From Chaetoderma sp. LZ-2023a (Eukaryota; Mollusca; Caudofoveata; Chaetodermatida; Chaetodermatidae), in assembly GCA_034401795.1 (NCBI GenBank), contig CM067370.1:55119380-55183379 (forward strand): DNA of 64,000 nucleotides, given 5' to 3'. Below, one piece after another: positions 35,001 through 47,000 of the stretch. Below the pieces are notes generated by a model. It was not told where the DNA came from. It worked only from the letters and a program-made list of their open reading frames with translations, and ran no database searches. How positions within the stretch are numbered: position 1 is the first letter of the stretch; every line of letters starts with the position of its first letter. Made by a program: the position numbers and the translations under genes.

Positions 35001-38000
35001 AATACTCACCATTCTGTTACTTCTGATATACACCAGATTTGATCAGTAACCTGGTGGGAAGGGGCAAGCCATACATGCTAATTTTGCCCCTTGGAGAAAG
35101 ATTTTAGACTTCAAACTTGACTAACGGAGACCTAAAAGGACCGTCAAGTTCACGGAACCGAATCACATTCGCGTCACAGCCCCCCCCCCCCCTTTTTCCT
35201 CCTAAGAAAAGGGAGAGAACTAACGAACATGCATCTCGCCTGAAAACACCAATATGCCAAGAGGGTTAACTACTCCCTGCATATCGCTTGTATTAGCCTG
35301 GGAATGAGCATGAATATATAAGATGAATGAACATGATACATATACATAATACAAACTACTCTCACTTGTTGAATTACCTTATGATAACAGGACTTCAGAC
35401 GTACCGCCTCCAACCATTCACCGGTTCGGCCATCAGTGACACAATCTGGTTGACATCCTCTCGCTTGACCATGCCTGCTTTAGGTTCTTTTCTTACCAAA
35501 GTGAAAAAAGGGGAAAAGCAGCGTGGTCACTAACTATCGTTTCAAAACAGCTAAAGCGAGTGGATTGGCTGAGTCTGACACATCCCTCATATAGTAATCC
35601 GTAAATGAGGACTCACAGTGCCATTGTGCAACGGCCATGATGTCCTCTAACGGAACACCATTGTAAAGGGCGGTCGAGGCGGCTATTCCTCTAACATTGT
35701 GTGCCCTTACGCACTGCACCTGGTGCCCAGTCGCCATCTCGTGAGTAGTCTGAATGCATTCGACCACCCAACGAGAGATAGTATCCATGGATGCGGCGCC
35801 ATAAGGCTTTTTATGGCAGATCCACAGATGTCTATCGTTCGACCGTAACGAGTCAGTCCGTTTCTTGTACTTAGTCAAAGCACGGACCGGGCACCAGACA
35901 CTGGCATCACGATCAAACCTGGTTAACTTCGGTATAATGATCGGTTTGCCGGGATATCTCAAAGATTGGTTCTTTGACATAAACTATGCTCTTGGCAGAA
36001 GACGCAGACCTTCTCCAGAAACAATAAATCGGTTCCTCTCTGCCGAAAGCGCATGGATCTCACTGCGCCTTCTAGCTGAGGAAGCTGCCAATAGAAAGAC
36101 CGCCTTTAGAGTCAAATGCTTTAGACTAGCCGAACGCAACGGTTCGAAAGGGTGCTTGGCCAGTACAGTAAGCACTAAAGATAGACTCCAGGCTGGAATG
36201 ACTACCGGTTGTCTCCGGCGGAGATTGCTCATTCCCTTCAACATCACATTTAACTGGGCCACCTCTGGACTATCCCTGTTGGCTAGACAAGGGATAACTG
36301 ATGCCAAAGCTGACTTGTATCCAGCAATTGTGACGGGAGCTAGTCCTGCAAAGAACAGCTCACAGAGAAAGTCTGCTATTTGCTGAATAGTGGATTGAAA
36401 GGTATCAATACCCTTTTCTTCACACCAGTTTGCAAATCTGTTAACCTTGTTGTTATATGACTTGAAGGTTGACCTCCTTCTCGCAGCCGCGATGAAATCA
36501 GCAGCCTGTCGAGAAAAGCCTTCCGACGTGGAACGTTGTTTGACAACATCCACGCAGTCAATTTGAACATTTCGGGACGCTCGTGTAGGAAGCGTCCCTT
36601 GGCCTGGGAGATTATGTTCGGAATCTCGGGCAACTGCACAGGATTTTCCACCAGCAGATCTAGAAGATCCGTGAACCACGCCCTGCTCGGCCAATACGGC
36701 GCTATTAGCAGGACCAGACACGGCTCCTCCCTGACCTTCACCAATACCTTCGGTAGAAGAATGGTGGGTGGGTACGCGTACGCGTGCATCCCTCTCCAGC
36801 TTATCGCCAGAGCGTCTGTATCGACGGCATTTGGATCTGGAATCGGCGAGACATATGTCATGATTTGAGCATTTTCCTTTGTGGCGAACAAGTCCACGAT
36901 GGGTTTGCCCCAATGCTCGAAGATCCGTCGTAGAACTGGAGGGTTGAGGGACCATTCTGTTGGCAAGATTCTCTGTCTGCGAGACAAAGCATCCGCCAGA
37001 ATGTTCAATCGGCCAGGAATATGAGCTGCTTTCAAAACAACTGAGTAATTCCTGCACCATTGAATCAAGTGCCACACCCTGATGCACTGGGTGGGCGACC
37101 TGGTCCCGCCTTGGTGATTTATATATGATACTACTGTCGAATTGTCCGACCGTATCAATATCACCTTGCCCCTGATCATCGGAAGGAACGCTTCCAACGC
37201 CAGTTCCACTGCCATCATTTCCAACAGATTGATATGCAGCTGACTCTCCGGAAGAGTCCATGTGCCCGAGACCTGGTGTTCTCCCAGGCAGGCACCCCAC
37301 CCCTCCAGCGATGCATCCGTGTAAACGGACAGCTGGGGGTGGGGTAGGTGCAGCGAAACCCCTATTAGGAGATTCTGACGCTGTTTCCACCATAGAAGAT
37401 GCGATATTATCGGCTCCAAAACTGGCACCAGTTTTGACAGGGGTTCTGTTCTCTGTTTCCACAGAGACATCAGATACAACTGGATAGGTCTTCGCATTAG
37501 AGTAGCGTACGGGATAACCTGCTCCATGGAGACCATCATGCCCAGCATCTGAAGGAACCGCCTCGCCTGAATGTGGTTTCCCACTCGAAAACTCCTGAGG
37601 ATGGCTAACAGAGACACCACTCTGGGCTCTGATAGGTAAACCCTGCCCTCCTCGAGGTCGANNNNNNNNNNNNNNNNNNNNNNNNNNNNNNNNNNNNNNN
37701 NNNNNNNNNNNNNNNNNNNNNNNNNNNNNNNNNNNNNNNNNNNNNNNNNNNNNNNNNNNNNNNNNNNNNNNNNNNNNNNNNNNNNNNNNNNNNNNNNNNN
37801 NNNNNNNNNNNNNNNNNNNNNNNNNNNNNNNNNNNNNNNNNNNNNNNNNNNNNNNNNNNNNNNNNNNNNNNNNNNNNNNNNNNNNNNNNNNNNNNNNNNN
37901 NNNNNNNNNNNNNNNNNNNNNNNNNNNNNNNNNNNNNNNNNNNNNNNNNNNNNNNNNNNNNNNNNNNNNNNNNNNNNNNNNNNNNNNNNNNNNNNNNNNN

Positions 38001-41000
38001 NNNNNNNNNNNNNNNNNNNNNNNNNNNNNNNNNNNNNNNNNNNNNNNNNNNNNNNNNNNNNNNNNNNNNNNNNNNNNNNNNNNNNNNNNNNNNNNNNNNN
38101 NNNNNNNNNNNNNNNNNNNNNNNNNNNNNNNNNNNNNNNNNNNNNNNNNNNNNNNNNNNNNCGCATGACACGTGTGTTGTAAACCCTGCCCTCCTCGAGG
38201 TCGAATCGCATCCCCAAATAAATGAAATGTTGAGTGGGCGTCAACTCGGATTTCTCCTCGTTGACTATCCAGCCTAGATCTGAAAGTAACTTCAGAGTCA
38301 GAGCAGTATCCACGTTCAACCTGGCTGCCGAGTCTGCCTTGAGCAGCCAGTCGTCTATGTAGGTGTGTAGCGCCACGTTCTCTTTTCTGAGAAACGCTGT
38401 CACCGCAAGGACCACCCTTGTGAAAACCCTCGGAGCTGTCGACAGGCCAAACGGGAGAACTGTAAACTCCCATACTTGATTCTGAAACGCAAATCTCAGA
38501 AACCTGTGCCAACTCCGATTCATCGGAATGTGGAAATATGCATCTTTCAGATCGATCGATACACACCACATTCCTTTCCTCAATCCCGCCATTACCGACC
38601 TCGGCGTTTCCATCTGGAGCCGAGGCGTATGGATAAACCAATTTAATGGCCTGAGATTGAGTATGGGTCTCCATCCCCCTGTGCTCTTGGGGACAAGGAA
38701 CATGTTTGAATAGAAGCCTGGAGTGTTCCGGTTTGCTGGTTTTATTGCTCCCTTCAGAAGCAAACCCGACACTTCCTTTTGAACGGCTTCTAACTTGTCT
38801 GGCTCCCTTGGTACGGGTGTCCAGACAGGTGCCAAAGACAGATTTTGTGGCGGAAAGTCCCACCACTCCGGCATGTAACCCTGGGATAACCATCCCAGGA
38901 CCAGACTGTCTGACGTCACACCTCGCCAGGCCTCGACGAAACGCATGAGCCTTCCACCCACCATAGACGCCTCGACGTCTAACGGGGTTGTCCGGCTCGC
39001 AGTCCGCCCCCCCCCCCCCCCTCTTTCTTAACGAGAGAGAGTGAGAACCATTTCGTTCTAGGCACAACGGGTATAACTGGCACCGCTGTTCCTGTCGCAC
39101 AGGTGCGGTCCAGGCGGATATGAAGGGAGCTTGCGTACCCTCAGGTACGCTTCGGCCCCTTCTGTCTGCCCTTTGAGGCCTTACCCTTACCCTTACCCTT
39201 GCCCTTCCCACCTCTAGGGCGGTCAGGAGCAACATTGGGGAGGGTAGGCGCCTCTACAACCTTCCTGGGTTTCTTCGCCGGCGGCGGCTCCGAGAACCCA
39301 GCCGAAACAGAAGTCGCAACAGGCCTGGCTCTCGCCTTGCTCTTATGCTTCTTCTGTTTCTTTGAAGGCTGTCCCGTTAGCGGTTTGCCCACAGCCCCTA
39401 GTGCGTGCGCTTGCCGCACTAGCTCTAGCTGCAGATTTACCGCTAACCGATTCTGCGCAATACTGGCGGTGTCCTCTAAGATGGCCCGCGCTTGGCCACC
39501 AAAGATGCTAGGCCCTGTCAGGGGCGTCCCAAGAAGACGTTCCCTGACTGCCGTAGCCGGACGCATATGGTCAATGACCATTTGCCTCCTGGACTTCGTC
39601 ACTCGCGCTTGCACCCTTGCCAATGCGTCCATTGACAGCACCAAGCCGTCATTAACACACGATAGCGCCACAGGTGGCACAGGGTGGCCTGCCCCCGCTT
39701 CAGCCCACACCGACTGAAGTAGACGATAAGAGTGATTGACAGCGCTCATCGCTGCCCTCACACCCTCATCGCATAGGGCCAGGACTTCTTCCTGGTGTAC
39801 CTGGGACTTATCCACTAGTGCCGGACCGGGACCACCCGACCCTGCACTCTGGACGCCCAGTACCCATCGGTCATCCTCCGTGACCGACGGGACTACACCA
39901 TACCTATCGTATTCACCCCGCGGAATACGACATCTTGCCCGCACCTCCCTGGAGGCCGCAGGGAGCTGACCCTTGGTCATTAGTTGTTTGCTATAAATAG
40001 CATCCAACAAATCAATGAACCGTGGATCCAGTCCCACTGACTGGATCCGGGCCGCGGGCAAAATCCCCGTCCTAATCGACGCAACCGACGGACGGGGCGC
40101 ATCTTCATCGGCCGTGGCCGAAACCACAGACGGGTCCACTCTGGCTAGCCACACCAGAGCATCTGACCAATCTATCTCCGAAGAAGATACCCCCACAAAC
40201 ACGTCACCCGTTGACGTGCTCACGGGTCTGCCAGCCACGGCCTCCCGGCAAGGAGCCACGGCTGACACGCCAGGCACTCCGCTACCACACGGTTCCGCCG
40301 CCACCCCATGAAACACTCCGGTCCATGGGGTAGGTCCGCACGGAAAACCGTACGGACCCGTAACAGTCGCGGAACCACAGCCGGACACGGCCGCCAACGG
40401 CACCCCACGTCCGGCTGCCGGACCAGGCGAGATAGGTGAGTACCACGCCTGGCCCGGCACACCGGTTCCCCTGACGGCTGGTGACAAACCAAGCCGCGCG
40501 GAACCGGTGCACGGTAACGGATTGGCCTCAGCCGCAGGCGGAGCCGCTGACCTGGCTTGCGCCAAACCAGACAAATGGAGGCCGGTTCCGTCCAGGATGG
40601 AATCAACCTCCATATTCTCCACCTGCGGCTTCACTGGCCGCAGCAACCTCTCCTCCTCGGCCTCCTCGTCTTCAGACTCCGAAGAGCCGTCACTAGACGA
40701 GTCAACCGTGGAGCCGTCCTGGCGGACGGCTCCCACACCTGACGGACCGGCCACCGCTACTGGACCACCCGGAGGTGGCCGCAGAGAGACAGAACCCATC
40801 TGGCCGAAGCCAGACGGGACCGCCAGGGGGCCGTACGAGACGGCCCCCTCGGTAACCAGTCCAGAATCCTGTCCGAGGACAGGATCCGTACCAGGCATGG
40901 GGAGAAACTGCCCCCCCAACCTTTGGTAGCAGGGACGACACCAGCGTGGGCAGAACGCTATGCAGAAAACCCTGCATAGCCGGACCAAACCACGCCGGCG

Positions 41001-44000
41001 GTGCCATCTCCGCCACCTCCAGCTGGGGAGGTGGAGCACCCCCACCGGCCGAACCGGGCGCTCCACGATTTCCTCTCGGACCGCCTGACCCCGCGTCAGA
41101 CCCAGCCAAGTCCTTCTGGGCAAGGAACTTAACCATCGTTTCGACGGACCACACTGCACAAACATTACACCTATGATCTATATTACACAGGGCACCCCTA
41201 AAACAGACATGGTCCTTGAACATTACACGGACAAACTTATGGCAGTCGTCACATGATGGCGGGGCTGGCTTGGCCTATAAAATAAGCACAAACCTACAAT
41301 AAACAAGCGGAACGAGACCCGGATGGAAGGCAGACAATTAATTTTCAAATATTTTGACTCATAAATTAACCGTAACTTCCCCGCACCCCACCCTGCCACG
41401 TTACAACAACGATCGCATTGATTATGACGACAAGTACGCGGCGGGCACAACACACCCATAATAGATCCTCCCGGATGTGTAACGGCTCCAGGAATCATAT
41501 CGCATAGCATTCAGGGTATATTTACTAATCAATATAAATTATACTCCTAACGAAAGCAGCACGATATGTGAAGAAAACAACAAAATGTATAACAAACTGC
41601 TGTCTCACACGGTAAAACCGCAGACCACACATCTACTCAAGAATTTTGAAACCACCGATCATTGCAAACCGATCGTGATCGCACGTAAACATGATCATTC
41701 TAAAGTTTCCGGTACCATTTTTAGTACGCAGCACCCAGAATAAGATGCGCGAATTAATGAAAAAATTTTTCTTCACATAAACATCCGAGCGACCGGGTGT
41801 GACGCCACCCGCTCGGATTCTACGGAGAACGACGTCAGCCGATATTTGTGTTAGAAATACCGTAGCAAACACCTATTTTCATATCTGCCGATCGCCTGTT
41901 GGGGTTAAAGAAGGCGATCGTCTGGCATATATCGTTGTTAGCACACGTCCCAGATTCTATGGGGTCAGAAATTGGAACATGCGACACAACGAAATTTAGA
42001 GACCTAAGTCTTTTTTAACTATGGATAATAAAGAACAATACAACCTGGTTGTCTTGGGCGGTATTCTCCATAGTCCTTAGTTAATCCTTTCAGAACACAC
42101 AAACTATCACTGATTAAAGACTTAGATTATTTTAAAACACTAAAATCCTTAATGCAAAAAGCATGTATTGCTCTTGTTGCTATGCAAACAAGAATGAGCT
42201 CTATGGTAAACGGGTACTCGGCAGTTGGGAGCCGGGTACCCGGTTCCCAGGAGTCGGTAAAGCTTTCTAAGTCTATAATCCTAGAGCCGCTGTCAAGGTC
42301 AGCTGTATATCAGAAGTAACAGAATGGTGAGTATTGATCGAAGGAGAATGGCACACGTTTTGGGACCGACAGGTTAGCTTCCATTCATGTTTGGAGAACA
42401 TCCCTCAAGTCGAACCAGAGTTATTAAAAAAATTTCTTAAGAACGTGAACAAGAACAACCAGCACCCCATGTTAGCGACACGGTTACAAACAATGAGGAC
42501 AAGTCCAATAAAATATAAAATAAATTCCAAAACACAAAATCTAAGAGTCTGAAAATCATTTTCTTTATGATAGATCTACTGGATAGCATAGAGCAAATGT
42601 GTAAAGTTTTATTGACATTATTGAGATTGGATCGGCCATGGATGAATTGCATGTCGATTGAAAAAACAGAAAACGTAGCTAATTTTTTGTGCACACCGCA
42701 TGATGGACCCCATTGGCATAGGGCTCGACAAGAATGTCTGACAAGATAACTCTAATTAGAGGATCTTGACCAAACTTGGGTGGCTGGTTGCCCTTGGGGT
42801 CCTAAGGAAGTGTATTAATTTTGAGGTCAAAGCGGGGTATAGCAACTCAGAATTCTTTGGAATGTTTGATTGAAATAAGCAGGCATCACTCGAATTACTT
42901 TTAACACTAGATGGACTGCGTCCCGCGTGTTGAGCCCTTTAGTTTTCCCACATATCACACATCATGTGTGGCAGTATAGAAAAACAATGTTTTCTTAAAA
43001 TAGTATAACAGATAATAGATAAATTAAATATCTAATCAAAACTCTAACATTCTTCCAATTCTTGAAAAGTAGACAAATCACACAGAAACAAAGTCCAAAA
43101 CATGTAAAAGTATGGAAAATACATTAAATTCATTTTAATTTTGCTGGAAATTTAATGCAATGATGATATATAACAAATCTGTAAAGTTTCACTGGGATTG
43201 GATAAGCCCATGATAAATTCAAATACCATTGAAAAACTTCAACATTTACCTAATTCTTGTTGTAAAATAAGCTAAGATAAAACCCGGTAAAAATATGGAA
43301 CAATTTTGAAAATCATCTAAATTATGATTGAAATTGGATGCAATGATCGTATAGACCAAATAAATAAGGTTTTACTAGCATCGGATAAGTCCTTGAATTA
43401 AATGCCCATTGAAAAATTAAGATTTACCTAATTCTTGTTGCAAAATAAACTAAGTCCAACCTCTGTAAAAAATATGGAAATTTTTTTTTAATAATTTCAG
43501 CTATGATGGAGACTGGATGCAATGATGGTATAGATCCATGTTCTAAAGTTTTAATGCGATTGGATAAGTTCTTGACAAATTAAATATCCATTGAAAAACT
43601 TTAACCATTACCTAATTCATGTCACGCAGGATGTCATTTGGATCGCTATGTCGAGATCATCCGCTTCGCTATGGGCTTGGCAATAATCATGATAATATAA
43701 TTTTATTATGAGAAATTAGGCTTTAGTGATGCCTAATAATGCCCTAGAAATGTTGTGATACATGGTGCATAACAATTGCAAAAGACTGATATATTGTATG
43801 TTCAAATGTTGGAAGAATACTTGGTAGCAAATGGGTGGGTGGCATGGGATTAGATCCATATGCGCATTGGTACAAGTGGCAACATCATCAATGCAAACCA
43901 GCATAAAACAGTTAATGTTGAATATTTTGAGATTACATTGACTGGAAACTGTTACTGCATTAAGGCAGCAACAGCTTCCAGTCAAGTTAATTTCAAAATA

Positions 44001-47000
44001 TTCAATATGTTGAATTTTTCTTATAAATTAAAAATTTATTGAATTGCGTTATGTATTGAAATATCAAACCATAGCGCAACTCTAGCAGACATGAATGTTT
44101 TGATGACTAGTCTGAAAACAATGCTTCTTTAAACAACAACAACATTTAAAAGTCAAATTGTTTTTAATATAATTGACCACATTTACTATTCAATTTCCTT
44201 GAAATCAAGATTTTTTGGAATTGAGGGTGAAATGGCTAAATCATTGCTTTAAAATACGTACGTTGTCTTGGTCGCTTTTGTTTTTCTACTGGATGTCTGC
44301 ACTTTTATCATCTCTGTGAGTACAGCATTTTGTTCTAATGTTTTTGTCTTTCTGCCACGCCTCTTCTTCCCTCCTCGTCCCCTACGAGATGCGCTATCCT
44401 GTGATACTGCTCTGATAGGTTCCCTGTCGATTGGTGAACGACATGATAAGGTTGGCACATCAGTCTTCTCTTCAATAATTATAACATCATCGTCATCATC
44501 ATTTGTATCGTTCACTTTAATATTAGTGACAGATTTCTTCTTGTGGTCAGCATCAGGAGCAAGCTTCCCTATGTTTACTTTACTTTGACTAGATAAGGTA
44601 TTTGTTGTAATTTGACTAACAGTGGAATTCTTTGTCTCTGGCTTGACAGGTGATGATTCTGGTGTCGGTAAAACTGAAGAAATTGCTTCTGTGCTCAGCA
44701 TCTGTTTTTCTGTATTTGGAGATAGATAAAACAAAAAAAGTTAAATAAATTTCTGCTTGCTAAAAAATCAATGCATTATAAGGTTACATGTAGGTTGTGT
44801 TCTAGCACTGATATGCACATTGACCCTTTCATGCCTTAATATATTTATGAAATGTTGTGTGGACTAAAATACCTTTCCAAATTTTCCATAAATTTTATAT
44901 TTTTCTCAAAATCAATACAAATTTTTGTTGAAATAAATGAGATTATGTCTATGTTCACTCCAGACTGTAACGGCCCAGACCGCCCCATACTTTATCAATG
45001 GTATATCTGACAATCATGAATGCTATGTGATTATAAATTAAATTTCCATATGCCATGTGATGAGTTTTTTGCGATATACTTCATCTGGCAGGTGGGCAAG
45101 CTGCCAATCTTCTTAAAATAACTTCAACGCATTTACTGGTAACGTATTTCATTATATAAATATGCCTGCATAACGCTGAGCTAGTAGCTAAAGGGGAGCA
45201 CTCTTCCAGGAAAATTTGTTGTTGTCATTGCCATTGGTAATATATGGGGCGGCCTGGGCCGTTAAAGTCTGGATTGAGCAGGGTGGTCCAGGCCATTACA
45301 GCCTTACAGGCAGCAAAGGGTTAACATGAAAGAATTACTATAGCAAACATCAACAAGCTCGTTAATAATTTAACTTAAAAATGTTACTTCATAAGTGATG
45401 CACAGGTACTAATGACATTTCACTACATGCAACACATTCTGGACTATTGAAAAAACGTTTACAAACTTGCCAGCAAATGTTGGATTGTGCTCTAGATCCA
45501 ATCAAAACTATCAACAGGAGCTCTCCAAATGTCACTTTATACCCTGCGATGAGGACAAACCAATGAATGAGAGCTATCAGAAAATCACGATTTCTTCCTC
45601 AGACCTAGACCAGTCATCCTATGAAGTTTCAAAACGATCTGCTAAACGGTCATGGAGTTATCATTCAGAAACTGATGGCTGCTGGTGGTTGGTGGCCATA
45701 TTGAACTTTGGATCATCTTCAATTTTAACATATTTCTTCCTCAGACGTTGTCCAGCCTATGAAGTTTGAAAGCGATCCTCTAAACAGAAATGGAGTTATT
45801 GTTCGGAAAGCAAGATGGTCACTGGTAACCATATTAGATTTAGGATGACCGTCTATTTACATAAGTCATCCTATCAAGTTTCAAAGCAATCCAATAAGGA
45901 CATATTACAGAGGGAAACGATAATGCCAATTATAAATGCTGCACCACAGGATTAGTGTACTCTAGCTACTGGTCTTGATCAGTTGTTGGCGATTAAACCA
46001 GATAATCCTTCCTCATACTCCAGTTATAGTTACTCTGCATATGGATCTCTACAAGCGAGCACTGAGACCAGAACATTTAGACCCTAGTTACAAGAATAAA
46101 TGGATTCTATGTCCAGGTTTCCACATAGCAATCTGTGCGCTCAGATGCCTATGTCAAACGACTGAAGGCAGTGGTCTAGATGGCACGAAGCAGACATATA
46201 CAGCTCTGTCACCACTACACAGATCATCATCGGGAATCATTATAACAGAGCCGTGCAGGTGCATCAGATTACTCTGCAAGCATTTTTTGGTCTTCGGATG
46301 GATGCTTTTTTTTCGAGACAATCCTATTACCCTAAAAGCATTGCAATTGAGTGCTAAAACATTGTGTGATACTTGCACATTTCGTGGAGATGTTCTAAAG
46401 GCACATAAGGAATTTCTAACCATGATAGAATCTATCAATCTTGAAGTGCAACTTGCCAAATATGATGAAGAAAGAACCACAATCTGATGTACTAATGTAG
46501 ATGAATCAAGTGATGACATTATTACAGTTCTTGCCAGGGTTGGGGCCAATTCCGATTGGAATTGGAATTGATCAGTCAATTCCAATTCAATTCCGGAATT
46601 GAAATTGGAATTGATCAGTCAATTCCAATTCAATTCCGGAATTGGAATTGGAATTGGAATTGATAAACCTGAGGACTCCGGAATTGGAATTGATAAATTG
46701 TAAGACACCGGAATTGAAATTGGATTTGGAATTGATAATTTGAATTGATCGGAATTGCTAAATTCCAATTCAATTCCAGTCATAATTTGTAATAGATTTA
46801 CTGAACATTGTTGACTATAAAATGTACATGTAATATGTGTAAATTATACACTGCTCTTTATATGCCCTTAATGCATTTCATCCTAAATGATCTATATGAT
46901 ACCATTTACCACATTTCATTCTCTATGCAGGTTGATGATATTTATTATGCCAGCTGTTATTAGATGCTTTATTGACTAAATACTTTTGTCTCCTATGGCT

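Larger units (their letters stand above)
34682..42349 (-). mobile_element. Near-complete DIRS-type retrotransposon
   Basis: A tyrosine-recombinase retrotransposon inserted in KMT5A intron 2 in the same orientation as the gene, 213 bp upstream of exon 3. It is about 7.7 kb including a 500-N gap. On the minus strand the order is: right-hand ITR (42336-42180), gag, reverse transcriptase/RNase H, tyrosine recombinase, internal complementary region, left-hand ITR. There is no obvious target duplication, as expected for recombinase-mediated insertion. Ends inferred from the internal junction: left TGCAGGAAATG, right GATCGAAGGAGAAT. GC content is clearly higher than the host sequence. Defects: a TAG in the recombinase and a frame change in gag. 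A second copy begins at 63137. Confidence 0.95.

Noticed and set aside
35984-35986. Programmed readthrough or selenocysteine-like recoding in the DIRS recombinase
   Set aside because: One copy only, with no recoding signal that I can see; a nonsense change or base error is simpler.
36600-39235. The 5' part of the 1083-residue minus-strand open frame as a separate protein
   Set aside because: Upstream of about 36590 it lies out of frame under the reverse transcriptase; only its 3' end is the real recombinase.
40015-40929. Plus-strand open frames opposite gag
   Set aside because: GC-rich shadow frames of the minus-strand gag coding region.
45467-45769. A 100-residue plus-strand open frame
   Set aside because: It is made of a degenerate non-coding repeat (SSYEVSKRSAKRSWSYHSE) that continues out of frame downstream.
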